Assembly (NCBI GenBank): GCA_030428785.1
Contig: JAUIEF010000006.1
Coordinates: 1-64,000 of the forward strand
DNA length: 64,000 nt
Source of the DNA: a bacterium
GTDB lineage: Bacteria > Planctomycetota > B15-G4
Direction of reading: 5' to 3'
Within the stretch, counting starts at the first letter, position 1, and each line of letters begins with the position of its first letter. Under the pieces are notes generated by a model that saw nothing but the letters and a program-made list of their open reading frames with translations, ran no database searches and was not told the origin of the DNA. Positions 1 through 9,868 of this stretch are shown one piece after another. The translations under genes were made by a program, and so were the position numbers.

Positions 1-1
1 C

Positions 2-655
2 GACGACACGCCGGCCGACGACGTCGCCGCGGACGACCCGGTCGGCGCCGACGACGCCGCGCCCGACACGACGACGGCGGACGCCGGCGACAGCGCGCCC
101 GCGCCGGCCGCGGCGCCGGCCGCCGCGCCGGCTCCCGCCCCCGCCCCGCAGACGAGCGCCGAGATCGCCAAGGAGCCGCTCCCGACGCTCATCGAGTTCG
201 AGGCGCTGCCGCCGACGCTCGGCAGCAACGAGGCGGACCTCGCCGAGTGGACGGCGCTCCTCAAGGAGCTCTACATCGACTACGGCGGCGCGACCGGTCG
301 TCGTCGCAAGGCGCTCCTGGGCGAGGCCCGCGATCTCGACCCGGTGTTCTCCGTGCCCGCGTACCTCAACGCGCTCAACGGCACGGACATCGGCGACGAG
401 AGCATGGTCCTCGCGGTCTACAAGCTCGTCGACGACTGGCAGAAGAAGGTCGGCTACAAGCCGACGTTCTCCTACCCGGCCGACACGACGCGCATGGACA
501 TGAAGACGCAGAACCTCCGCGTCCAGGTGCTCAACGGCTGGCGCGACTGGTGGGTGAACAGCCGCGCGGCGGGGCAGGACCAGTCGAAGCTCGACGACTA
601 CCGGCTCGACGTCGAGGAGGCGCTGCGGAGCCGCGGCGGCGACGACGAGGGCTGA
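2..655 (+). CDS. Protein of unknown function, 3' part only (5' end outside window); Asp/Ala-rich and Ala-Pro-rich linker followed by a folded C-terminal region
   Basis: Frame of the 344..655 ORF is open to the window start; reads DDTPADDVAADDPVGADD...APAPAPAPQTSAEIAKEPLPTLIEFEALPP... Confidence 0.6.
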   Translation, partial: DDTPADDVAADDPVGADDAAPDTTTADAGDSAPAPAAAPAAAPAPAPAPQTSAEIAKEPLPTLIEFEALPPTLGSNEADLAEWTALLKELYIDYGGATGRRRKALLGEARDLDPVFSVPAYLNALNGTDIGDESMVLAVYKLVDDWQKKVGYKPTFSYPADTTRMDMKTQNLRVQVLNGWRDWWVNSRAAGQDQSKLDDYRLDVEEALRSRGGDDEG

Positions 656-679
656 GCGGGCCGCGGTCCTCCGACCGGC

Positions 680-943
680 TCAGGTCTTGGCCGGCGGGAT
701 CTCCCCGGGCATGCCGTCCGTGACCTCCTCGACGGCGACGCCGCGCTTCTTCAGGTAGTCGACGGCCTTCTCGATCTCGGCCTCGTTGCCCTCGAGGTCG
801 AGGTACACGAGCCCGATGTCGTCGCTGATCGTGGCGCCGCGGATGTTGGGCACCACGCCGAAGTCCCGACCCAGGTTGTAGAGCAGGGGCTCGTGGATCA
901 GGTCCTTGGGGAAGGTGCAGTGGATGAGGCGGTTGTGGCCCAT
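680..943 (-). CDS. Small ferredoxin/ACT-like protein, NIL-domain-like
   Basis: 87 aa MGHNRLIHCTFPKDLIHEPLLYNLGRDFGVVPNIRGATISDDIGLVYLDLEGNEAEIEKAVDYLKKRGVAVEEV; matches the NIL domain pattern (IPxLF..GV..NI..A). Confidence 0.8.
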   Translation of the reverse strand: MGHNRLIHCTFPKDLIHEPLLYNLGRDFGVVPNIRGATISDDIGLVYLDLEGNEAEIEKAVDYLKKRGVAVEEVTDGMPGEIPPAKT

Positions 944-968
944 GTCCGTTCCTTCCGACGACGCGAGA

Positions 969-1005
969 CGGGAGGAGGAGCGACACGCCGCCGCCCCTCC
1001 TCCCG
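969..1005. terminator. Hairpin (CGGGAGGAGGAG...CCCCTCCTCCCG), possible terminator between two minus-strand genes
   Basis: 12-nt arms with 11/12 pairing in the intergenic gap 943-1056. Confidence 0.3.
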
Positions 1006-1055
1006 CATCCTATCGCCGCCGGGAGCCGGACGCTACCGCGCCCGGGAACCGGCGA

Positions 1056-2258
1056 TCACTGCGCCACGTCGAGCACGATCGGGTTCGAGGCGGGGTGCGG
1101 CGACGCGACCCCGGCCGTCTGGACGTAGAGGTCCACGGCCACCGCGCCCGCGGGGATCGTGAACGGGATCGAGGCCCGACCGAGCGCGTCGGTCACCACC
1201 GTGCGGAACGGCGCGAGCTCGAGCGAGGCCGCGAAGAGCGCGTCGGCGCCGAGCACGAGCCCGCCCCACCCGGAGAGCACGACCTGCGCCGGTCCGAGGG
1301 AGCCGCTCAGGAGGACGACGTGCGCGGACGACGGGGCCGCGCCGCGCAGCTCGAGGCTCCCGGTCGCGCCGGCGGCCGGGTCCGCGACGGTCGTCGTGAG
1401 CCCGGGCCAGGTGCGCGGCGAGACGCTGAGCGCGTCGAACTCCGTCGACGCGCCGAACGCCCACGCGGCCTCGTCGAGCACGAGCGTGCCGCCCCCCGCC
1501 GTGCTGAAGACCGACGCGTCGTGCGGCGTCGGGCTCTGCACGGTGAACAGCACGTCGCCGGTCCCCGGGTCGCGGCTCACGGACTTCACCTCGCCCGTGG
1601 TCGTCGACGAGCCGAGCGCCTGGCTCACGAAGGCGTCGATCTCCGACTCGAGGTGCAGGACGTCGGCGCTGCCGGCGCCGGGCAGCCAGACGAGGATGTC
1701 GCCGTCCGAGAGCACGCCGGGGGAGTCGCCCGAGAGGAAGGACGACGCCTCGTCCTCCGCGAACGAGAAGAGCACGCGGCCGTCGGGGTCGAGGTGGAAC
1801 GCGTCGACGTCGACGTTGCCGTCCGTCGCGCCCGCCGCCGCGATGAAGTCGGCCTCCGCGAGGAACAGGGTGAAGCCCGTCGCGCCGCCGCGCAGCACGT
1901 CGCCGTCGAGGAAGCCGTCCTCGTCGCTCACGAGCGAGAGGTAGAGGCCGTCCTGGATCGGCCAGGCGCCGTCGTCGTGCACGGCGTCGACGTCGCCGAA
2001 CACGCCGTGCGAGCCGTTGGCGCCGACGGGCTCGAGCAGCGCCGCCGCGGTCTCGGCGGGCGCGTGCACCCAGGTCGAGCCGTTCACGTGGCGCACGACG
2101 AGGTCCTCGTCGCGCACCGGGTCGCCGGCGAGCAGCGAGTCGGACGCCGTGCTCGCCGTGACGTGGAACTGCGCGGGGACGCCGGGCGCCGCGGCGAGCG
2201 CGGCGAGCAGGGCGAGGAAGGCCGGCGCGCGCCGGCGGTGCGGGATCGATGCGGACAT
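1056..2258 (-). CDS. Secreted protein of unknown function
   Basis: 400 aa with N-terminal signal peptide (RRRAPAFLALLAALAAAPGVPAQ); Gly/Asp/Ser-rich beta-type sequence. Confidence 0.7.
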   Translation of the reverse strand: MSASIPHRRRAPAFLALLAALAAAPGVPAQFHVTASTASDSLLAGDPVRDEDLVVRHVNGSTWVHAPAETAAALLEPVGANGSHGVFGDVDAVHDDGAWPIQDGLYLSLVSDEDGFLDGDVLRGGATGFTLFLAEADFIAAAGATDGNVDVDAFHLDPDGRVLFSFAEDEASSFLSGDSPGVLSDGDILVWLPGAGSADVLHLESEIDAFVSQALGSSTTTGEVKSVSRDPGTGDVLFTVQSPTPHDASVFSTAGGGTLVLDEAAWAFGASTEFDALSVSPRTWPGLTTTVADPAAGATGSLELRGAAPSSAHVVLLSGSLGPAQVVLSGWGGLVLGADALFAASLELAPFRTVVTDALGRASIPFTIPAGAVAVDLYVQTAGVASPHPASNPIVLDVAQ

Positions 2259-2380
2259 GACGGGACTCCGGGTCGTCGGAACGAGGGACGCGCCGCGTCG
2301 CGCCCGGACTCCCCGGGCGGCGCGCGACGCCGATGCCCGTCCGTCGAACGCCCGCCGCGCGCGTTACCCGCGCCCCGCGA

Positions 2381-3397
2381 CTACTCCGGGAGCGCGAGCC
2401 GCAGCGGCAGCACCGCGTCGAGGCGGCGCTCGCCGAGCACCGTCATGAGCAGGCGGTCCACGCCCATGGCCATGCCGACGGTCGGTCCGGGCGGCGCGCG
2501 GCGCAGCGCGTCGAGCAGCCCCCGGTCGACGGGCGGCGGCGTGTCGTCGCGCAGCGGCGTGTCGTCGCGCAGCGCCCGCTCGGCCTCCCAGCGCCGGGCC
2601 AGCTCGTCGGCGTCCCAGAGCTCGACCCAGCCGTTCGCGAGCTCGACCCCCGCGAGGTAGGCCTCGACACGGAGCGCCCGCCGCGGGTCGTCCGGGTCGA
2701 GCACGCCGAGCGCCGCGAGCTCCGCCGGCCAGCCCGTGAGGAAGGTCCAGCCGGGCTCCCCGGCGAGCGCCGGCTCGATGCGCTCGACGAGCACGCGGCC
2801 CACGAGGTTCGCCGTCTCGTCCTGCGGGCGCAGGCGGAGACCGCTCGCGGCGGCCGCGCGGACGAAGCCCTCGCGGTCCCCGTCGAGGAGCGGCTCGAGG
2901 GAGACGCCGGCCCAGCGCTCGAACGCCTCGGCGAGCTCGACCACGCGGCCCTCCCCGGGCGCGGGGCGGTCGAGCGCCGCGGCGAGCGCGCGGCCGAGCG
3001 CCCGGCAGCGGTCGACGAGCACGGCCGTCGCGGCGCCCGGCTCGTACCACTCGAGGAGCGTGAACTGCGGCTGGTGCAGGTCGCCGAGCTCCTCGCGGCC
3101 GCCGCGGAAGGCGGGGCCCAGCGCGAAGAGCCGCTCGGGCCCGCCGTCGCAGAGCAGGTGCTTGAGCGCGAGCTCCGGCGAGGTCTGGAGGTGGAGCGGT
3201 CCGGGGAGGCCCGCGACCTCGACGCGCGGCGGGTGCAGCCACGGCTCCTGACCCGCGACGGGCAGCAGCACGGGGACGTCCGCCTCGAGGAAGCCGTCGT
3301 CCCGGAGCTGCGCGCGCAGGGTCGCGAGCGCGGTCGACCGGCGCTCGAGCACCGCGCGGTGGTCGTCCGCCCGCGCGAGCCGGAGCGGCTCGCTCAC
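2381..3397 (-). CDS. epmA: EpmA-like (PoxA/GenX) lysyl-tRNA synthetase paralog, catalytic domain only
   Basis: Class II aaRS core (LHLQTSPELALKHLLCDGGPERLFALGPAFR...QPQFTLLEWYEPGA...GMAMGVDRLLM), no anticodon-binding domain, about 338 aa; GTG start in a GTGA overlap with the upstream stop. Confidence 0.8.
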   Translation of the reverse strand: MSEPLRLARADDHRAVLERRSTALATLRAQLRDDGFLEADVPVLLPVAGQEPWLHPPRVEVAGLPGPLHLQTSPELALKHLLCDGGPERLFALGPAFRGGREELGDLHQPQFTLLEWYEPGAATAVLVDRCRALGRALAAALDRPAPGEGRVVELAEAFERWAGVSLEPLLDGDREGFVRAAAASGLRLRPQDETANLVGRVLVERIEPALAGEPGWTFLTGWPAELAALGVLDPDDPRRALRVEAYLAGVELANGWVELWDADELARRWEAERALRDDTPLRDDTPPPVDRGLLDALRRAPPGPTVGMAMGVDRLLMTVLGERRLDAVLPLRLALPE

Positions 3398-4071
3398 TCC
3401 CCGCGGCCCACGGGCGCGCCGCCCGCGTCCCAGCCGGCGCCGCAGCCCGTGTCCTCCTTGTAGACGCGCACCGTGCGGCGCTCCGGCGGGAGCTTGAGCT
3501 GGTGCTTCGTCACGAGGCGCTCGGCCCGGCGATGGAGGTCCGGCCGCGCGTCGACCGTCCGGCCCGCGACCTCGAGCTTGTCCTGGTTCATGCTGTTGAG
3601 GGCGCGCGCGAGGAGCTCGGGGTCCTCGAGGAGCTCGACGGCCTCGTCGTCGGCGGCGAGCGCCGAGCGCGACCACCCCACCGCCGCGGCCGCGAAGAGC
3701 CCCGCGCCGACGAGCACGCCGCCCCACGCGACGAGCGCCGGCGCGACCTCGTCGAGGCCCACGAGGGCCACCGCCGCCGCGATCCCGGACACGAGCAGCG
3801 TCCTGCGCACCTGGCCGAGCCGCCGCTGCTGGAGCAGCGTCACGACGAGCAGCGCGCGGCCCTCGGGCGGCGCGACGCGTTCGACGACGCGCTCGTTGAC
3901 GAGCAGCTCGCGGCCGCGCACGCGGAACCACCAGCCGCGGCGCGGGTCCGGCGGCGCGAGGCGCGCGGTGAGGTCCGGGAAGCCCGCCTCCCCGGCGGCG
4001 CGCTCGAGCGGCGCGAGGTCGAGCGCCGCCGCGGCGGGCGCGTCGGCGGCGGCCTGCGCGGCGCCGCTCAC
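3394..4071 (-). CDS. Membrane protein of unknown function
   Basis: Two hydrophobic segments ([37 protein letters not shown]); GTG start in a GTGA overlap with the asnS stop. Confidence 0.65.
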   Translation of the reverse strand: MSGAAQAAADAPAAAALDLAPLERAAGEAGFPDLTARLAPPDPRRGWWFRVRGRELLVNERVVERVAPPEGRALLVVTLLQQRRLGQVRRTLLVSGIAAAVALVGLDEVAPALVAWGGVLVGAGLFAAAAVGWSRSALAADDEAVELLEDPELLARALNSMNQDKLEVAGRTVDARPDLHRRAERLVTKHQLKLPPERRTVRVYKEDTGCGAGWDAGGAPVGRGE

Positions 4072-5402
4072 GGGTAGATGCGGTGCAGCATCCGCGGGAA
4101 CGGGATGCACTCGCGGATGTGGTGGGTGCCGCAGAGCCACGCGACGGTGCGCTCGAGGCCGAGGCCGAACCCGCCGTGCGGCACGGTGCCGTAGCGGCGG
4201 AGGTCGAGGTACCACTCGAAGGCCTCCTGCGGCAGCTCGTGCAGCTTGATCTGGTCGAGCAGGAACTGGAGGTCGTCGGCGCGCTCGCTGCCGCCGATGA
4301 TCTCGCCGTAGCCCTCCGGCGCGAGGACGTCGACGCACAGCGCGACGCGGTCGTCCTCGGGGTCGCGCTTCATGTAGAAGGCCTTGACCTGCGCCGGGAA
4401 GCGGTGCACGAGGAGCGGCTTGTCGTAGAGCTTGGTGAGCACGGCCTCGTCGGGCGCGCCGAAGTCGCCGCCCCACTCGAACGGGTGCCCGTTGTCGTTG
4501 AGGAGCTGCACGGCCTCGTCGTAGCTGATGCGCGGGAACGGCCGCGTCATGGCGAGCAGCGCGTCGCAGTCCCGGCCGAGCAGCTCGAGGTCGGCGCGGC
4601 AGTCGGCGACGACGTCGCGGATGATGCCGACGAGGAAGTCCTCGGCGAGGTCCATGACGTCGTCGAGCTTCGCGTACGCGACCTCGGGCTCGACCATCCA
4701 GAACTCGGTGAGGTGCCGCCGCGTCTTGGACTTCTCGGCGCGGAACGTCGGCCCGAAGGTGTAGACCTTGCCGAGCGCCATGGCGGCCGCCTCCGCGTAG
4801 AGCTGGCTGCTCTGCGTGAGGTACGCGCTCTCGCCGAAGTAGTCCACCTCGAAGAGGGTCGTCGTGCCCTCGCAGGCCGCGGGCGTGAAGATCGGCCCGT
4901 CGACGTTCACGAAGCCGCGCCCGTCGAAGAAGTCGCGGATGGCCTTGATGACGCGCGAGCGCACGCGCATCGTCGCGGCCTGCTTGCTGCTGCGCAGCCA
5001 GAGGTGGCGGTGCTGCAGGAGGAAGTCCGTGCTGTCGCCGTCGACGCCCTTGGTGATCGGGTAGGGCTCGGCGACGCCCACGATGCGCACGGCGGTCACG
5101 CCGAGCTCGACGCCGCCGGGGCTGCGCTCGTCCGCCTTGACCGTGCCGTCGACCTCGAGCGAGGACTCCTGCGGCAGCGTGTCGAGCTCCTTGAAGAGCT
5201 CGTCGTCGACGGCGCCCTTCCGGAGCACGGCCTGCACGACGCCGCTCCCGTCGCGCACCTGGAGGAAGTGCAGCTTGCCCGACGAGCGGCGGTTGGCGAG
5301 CCAGCCCTGGACGGTGACGACGGCGCCGACGTGCTCGGCGAGGTCACGCACGCGCGCCGTGACGGGCGCGCCGCTCTCGGAGGGGTGCTCGGTGGTGGAC
5401 AT
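4068..5402 (-). CDS. asnS: Asparaginyl-tRNA synthetase
   Basis: 444 aa, full-length class IIb aaRS: OB-fold N-terminus ([24 protein letters not shown]) and [35 protein letters not shown]-terminus. Confidence 0.95.
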   Translation of the reverse strand: MSTTEHPSESGAPVTARVRDLAEHVGAVVTVQGWLANRRSSGKLHFLQVRDGSGVVQAVLRKGAVDDELFKELDTLPQESSLEVDGTVKADERSPGGVELGVTAVRIVGVAEPYPITKGVDGDSTDFLLQHRHLWLRSSKQAATMRVRSRVIKAIRDFFDGRGFVNVDGPIFTPAACEGTTTLFEVDYFGESAYLTQSSQLYAEAAAMALGKVYTFGPTFRAEKSKTRRHLTEFWMVEPEVAYAKLDDVMDLAEDFLVGIIRDVVADCRADLELLGRDCDALLAMTRPFPRISYDEAVQLLNDNGHPFEWGGDFGAPDEAVLTKLYDKPLLVHRFPAQVKAFYMKRDPEDDRVALCVDVLAPEGYGEIIGGSERADDLQFLLDQIKLHELPQEAFEWYLDLRRYGTVPHGGFGLGLERTVAWLCGTHHIRECIPFPRMLHRIYP

Positions 5403-5456
5403 GGGTCTCGTCGGGGTCGGGTCGGGCGGGTGCGTTCGGTGGAGTCGGCGCGGCGG

Positions 5457-5996
5457 CTACGGGAACGCGGAGTACGCCGCGCGCACGGACTCGTCGACGA
5501 CGAGCCCGTCCTTGAGGTTCACGTGTCCCTTGTGCATGACGCCGGAGCGGCGCGCCTCGAACACGACGCGCCCGGAGCGGCCCTGCAGCCGGGTGAGGTC
5601 GGAGAGCACGCGCACGTCCGTGTAGCCGTCGCTCGCGAGGTGCGTGCGCACGAGGTCGCCGAGCGAGGGCTCGTGCTCGGCGGCGGGCGCGGCGGGCGTC
5701 GCGACGCGCAGGTTCGCCTGGTCGCGGAGCTCCTGGAGGTCGTCGCGCAGCTCCCCCACCGCGTGCGCGAGGCGGCGGTTGGCGTCCGTCATCTCGGTGA
5801 TCTTCGCCTGGAGCAGCGTGTTGAGCTCCTTGCGGTCGAACTCGCTCGCGAGGTCGCCGAGGCGTCGCTCGAGGTCGTCGAGCCGACCGAGCTTGCCGAG
5901 CGCCTCCTCGACGCGACCGATGCGCTTCGCGAGGAGCGACACGCCCAGCAGACCGAGCAGGCCGAGACCGAGGACGGCGATGAGGACCGGTTCCAT
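5457..5996 (-). CDS. Membrane-anchored coiled-coil protein
   Basis: N-terminal TM helix LIAVLGLGLLGLLGVSLLA followed by a heptad-rich region. Confidence 0.65.
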   Translation of the reverse strand: MEPVLIAVLGLGLLGLLGVSLLAKRIGRVEEALGKLGRLDDLERRLGDLASEFDRKELNTLLQAKITEMTDANRRLAHAVGELRDDLQELRDQANLRVATPAAPAAEHEPSLGDLVRTHLASDGYTDVRVLSDLTRLQGRSGRVVFEARRSGVMHKGHVNLKDGLVVDESVRAAYSAFP

Positions 5997-6084
5997 GACT
6001 CGCCATGATTCCCCGCGGGCGCGGGCGCTTCAAGCGGAGGCGGCCTCTGGTACGATCCGCCGCTCTCCACGATCGGGGTGAGCG

Positions 6085-8542
6085 ATGGACGGCAGGCTCT
6101 CGGCGGTGATCGGCGCGCTCGTGGGCCTCGTGCTCGCGGCGGCGCTGCTCGTGCCGGAGGCCGACCCCGACGTGCTCGTCGCCCAGGCGGTGCGCAACGG
6201 GCTCGAAGGCCAGCTCCCCGACAAGGACCTCGCCCCCGACGCGTGGGCGGACGTCGCGCCGCCCGGCGAGCGGCCGTTCTTCGTGGAGCTCGTCGAGCTG
6301 GCCGGCGCCGCCGAGGGGCGGCAGGCGGTGGAGGTCCTGCAGCTCGACGTGCAGGGCGACCCGACGCCCGCCCGGCTCACGGCGCTGCGGCGCGCCTTCT
6401 CGACGCGGCTCAGCGAGGTCGACAAGCGGCTGCGCGACGCCGGGCTCCCCGGTCTGCGCCTCGCCCCCGAGGACGCGCCGACGCGCGCCGGCGACCTCGT
6501 CGTCCTGCTCGCCGCGACGGACGTGGTCGGCGAGGTCTCGACGACCCTCGCGGCGGCGCGCGCCGTCGGCCCCCGGGGCTTCGAGACGGGCGACCCGTCC
6601 ATGGTGCGCCTCACGGACCACCGCGCGCCGATCCCGGGCCGCGCCGCGCTCCTGCCGCCGCTCGTCGCGATCCTCGTCGCGCTCGTGTTCCGCAAGACGC
6701 TGCTCGCGCTCTTCACGGGCATCCTCGTGGGCGCGGTCGTCCTCGCGCACGGCGGCGGCCTCGGCTGGCTCGCCGCGCTCGGGCAGGGCTTCGTCGACGT
6801 CTTCGCGGACTTCTTCTGGCAGCAGCTCGTCGACACCTTCCGCATCGAGATCATCGGCTTCGTCGTGCTGCTCGTCGCGATGGTCGGCGTCATGAGCCGC
6901 AGCGGCGGCGTGACCGGGCTCATCCACCTGCTGCTCGGCTTCGCGCGCACGGTGCGCTCCACGCTCCTCGTGACCTGGGGCATGGGCCTGCTCATCTTCT
7001 TCGACGACTACGCGAACTGCCTGCTCGTGGGCAACACGATGCGGCCGCTCACGGACCGACTGCGCGTGTCGCGCGAGAAGCTCGCGTACATCGTCGACAG
7101 CACGGCGGCGCCGGTCGCGGGCGTCTCGCTGCTCTCCACGTGGATCGCGTACGAGGTCTCGACCTTCAGCGCGCACCTGCCGGCGGCCGGCATCCAGGAG
7201 GACGCGTACGAGATCTTCCTGCGCACGATCCCGTTCCGCTTCTACTGCCTCTTCACGCTGCTGTTCGTCGTCCTGACGATCGTCACGCGTCGCGACTTCG
7301 GGCCCATGCGCCGCGCGGAGGAGCGCGCGCGGACGACGGGCGCGCTCGTGCGGCCGGGCGGCACGCCCATGGTCTCCGACGAGGCGACGCGCATCGAGCC
7401 CCGCGCGGGCATGCCCGAGGTCTGGTGGCACGGCGCGCTCCCCATCGCGCTCGTGCTCGTCGCGACCATCGTCTCCATCTTCGTCGAGGGCGGCGGCCTC
7501 GACGTGCTCGCGTCGAGCCCGGGCTCGCTGTTCACGCTGCGCGGCGCGGACGGCGCCAAGGGCATCACGGACATCCTCTTCGACGGGAGCGGCGGCAAGC
7601 CGATCTTCCTCGGCGCGTTCGCGGGCTACGTGCTCGCGGTCTTCCTCACGGGCTCGAACACGACGCGCGCGGCGATGGCCGGCGGCGTCCTCTCCGGTTC
7701 GGTGCTCCAGGGGCCCGTCGGTCGCGTGCTCGGCGAGGTCGCGGGGTCGCTCGGGCCGCTCGGCGCGCTCGTGTCGGGCGCGCAGGACTACCTCGCCTAC
7801 GCGCTCGCGTTCCTCATCGGCGCCGCGGTCATCGGCTGGGGCGCGCGCTCGCTGCCCGTGCTCGCGACGACGCGCCGCGTGCACCTCCCCGCGGATGACC
7901 TCCGCCGCGCGAGCCTCTCGAGCATCCGCGCGCTCTTCTTCGCCGTGCTCATCCTCTTCCAGGCCTGGATGATCGGCGAGGTCTGCGCGCGCATGGGCAC
8001 GGCCGACTACCTCGTCGCGCTGCTGTCCGGCTCGGTCTCCGCGGTCATGCTCCCCGTGCTGCTCTTCGGCGCGGCCTGCCTCGTGGCCTTCGCGACGGGC
8101 TCCTCGTGGTCGACCATGGCGATCCTGCTGCCGAACGTCGTGGCGCTCGCCGCGAGCGTCGGCGAGGCGGAGGGCCTGGGCGCGCTCACGATGGTCGTGC
8201 TCTGCGTGGGCGCCGTGCTCGAGGGCTCGATCTTCGGCGACCACTGCTCGCCCATCTCCGACACGACCGTGCTGAGCTCCGTGTCCTCCGCGAGCGACCA
8301 CGTCGACCACGTGCGCACGCAGGCGCCCTACGCGCTCACGACGGGCGCGCTCGCGATCGGGCTGGGCTACGTGCCGACGGTCGCGCTCGACTGGTGGAGC
8401 GGTGATGCTCGGGGTGCTCTACGTGTTCGGGCGGGTCGCGCCCGACGCGCCCGCCGGTCCGGACGACCCGTCGTCCGTCGGCGGGCGCCGCGCGCGGGCG
8501 CCGGGCGTCGGCGCGGCACCGACGACGGAGGCGGCCGTCTGA
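6085..8542 (+). CDS. nhaC: NhaC-family Na+/H+ antiporter; apparent single-nucleotide frameshift near 8395-8405
   Basis: Many TM helices with GFARTVRSTLLVTWGMGLLIFFDDYANCLLVGNTMRPLTDR and FGDHCSPISDTTVLSS motifs; +1 frame after about 8400 reads VMLGVLYVFGRVAPDAPAGPDDPSSV...EAAV and stops with TGA at 8540-8542. Confidence 0.8.
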
Positions 8543-9858
8543 GCTCGGGACCCGTCGCCGCCTGGCGCGCCTTCTCGCCCGACGCGCGCCGCTTCCTCGG
8601 GGGCGCCGTGCTGCTCGAGCTGGGGCACGCGTTCCTGTGGGTGCTCCAGAACCTCTACGTGCGCTCCGTCGGGTACGGCGACGCGGAGGCCGGGCAGGTG
8701 CTCGCGGCGGGCGGGCTCGGCGTCGTGCTCTCGACGATCCCGGCGGCCTCGCTCTACGACCGGCTCGGCGCGCGGCGCAGCCTGCTGGTGAGCGCGTTCG
8801 CGGCGGCCGCCGCGCTCGCCGGGCTCGCGTGCGTCGAGAGCCTCCCGATGCTCATGGTGTTCGCCGCGCTCCAGTCGTCGGCGTTCACGCTGCACCGCGT
8901 CGTCGCGGCGCCGTTCCTCGTCGCGGCGAGCGAGCCGGCGGAGCGGACGAGCCTCTTCGGCGCGGAGACGGCGACGCACTCCATCGCGTCGATGATCGGG
9001 CTGTCCGTCGCGGGGCTCGTGGCCGGGCTGCTCCAGGGCGCGGTGCTCGGCGAGACGGCCGCGCTCCGCGCCGCGCTGCTGCTGGGCGCCGCGACGACGC
9101 TCTGCGCGGCGCCCTTCTACCGGCGCATCCGCCTCGAGACGCGGCCTCGCGCCGACGAGTCCGTCCGCGCGCGCCGCCGCATGTTCGCGGTCCTCGCGCC
9201 GCGGCACTGGGGCATGTGGTGGCGGCTCGCGCTCCCGCACGGTCTCGTGGGCCTCGGAGCGGGCCTCACGATCCCGTTCATCAACATCTACTTCACGGAC
9301 CGCTTCGGCGTGCCCAAGGAGGAGCTGGGGTTCGTCATGGCGACCTCGCAGCTCACGATGACCGTCGGGATCCTCGCCATCCCGTGGACCGTGCGGCGCA
9401 TCGGCCTGCTCCGCGCGACGATCCTCAGCGAGGCGCTCTCGCTGCCGTTCTTCCTGACGCTCGCGTTCACGACGGAGTTCCCCGTCGCGCTCACGGCCTT
9501 CGTGTTCCGCAGCGCGCTCATGAACCTGAGCCACCCGCTGTGGCGCAACCTCATGATGGAGATCACGCCGGGCGAGTGGCGCGCCGCGGTGAACGGCGTG
9601 ACGATGCTCGCGTGGCACCTCGGTTGGGCGCTGTCCAACCAGCTCGGCGGCACGCTCATCGAGACGTCCGCGGGCTGGGTCGCGCCCGGCACCGACGGCT
9701 ACGTCGTGCCCATGCTCGTGACGAGCAGCGTGTACCTCGCGGCGATCGTCGTCGAGGCCGCGTTCTTCTGGCACGTGCGGCACCTCGGGGTCGTGCCGCC
9801 GCCGGACCCCGCGGACCTCCCCGCCGCGTCGGACGAGGCGGGCCGCGACGCCGCCTGA
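8539..9858 (+). CDS. MFS transporter
   Basis: About 12 TM helices (AVLLELGHAFLWVLQNLYVRSVGYGDAEAGQVLAAGGLGVVLSTIPAASLYDRLGARRSLL...); provisional start CTG 8539. Confidence 0.75.
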   Translation: MSSGPVAAWRAFSPDARRFLGGAVLLELGHAFLWVLQNLYVRSVGYGDAEAGQVLAAGGLGVVLSTIPAASLYDRLGARRSLLVSAFAAAAALAGLACVESLPMLMVFAALQSSAFTLHRVVAAPFLVAASEPAERTSLFGAETATHSIASMIGLSVAGLVAGLLQGAVLGETAALRAALLLGAATTLCAAPFYRRIRLETRPRADESVRARRRMFAVLAPRHWGMWWRLALPHGLVGLGAGLTIPFINIYFTDRFGVPKEELGFVMATSQLTMTVGILAIPWTVRRIGLLRATILSEALSLPFFLTLAFTTEFPVALTAFVFRSALMNLSHPLWRNLMMEITPGEWRAAVNGVTMLAWHLGWALSNQLGGTLIETSAGWVAPGTDGYVVPMLVTSSVYLAAIVVEAAFFWHVRHLGVVPPPDPADLPAASDEAGRDAA

Positions 9859-9868
9859 GTCGCCCGGG

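Noticed and set aside
906-2660. Long antisense ORF (584 aa) opposite the secreted-protein gene
   Set aside because: Arg/Glu/Ala/Gly-rich shadow translation typical of high-GC antisense frames; no domains.
5344-8310. 988-aa minus-strand ORF overlapping nhaC
   Set aside because: Composition (RA, EH, DR repeats) is that of a shadow ORF; the opposite strand carries clear NhaC homology.
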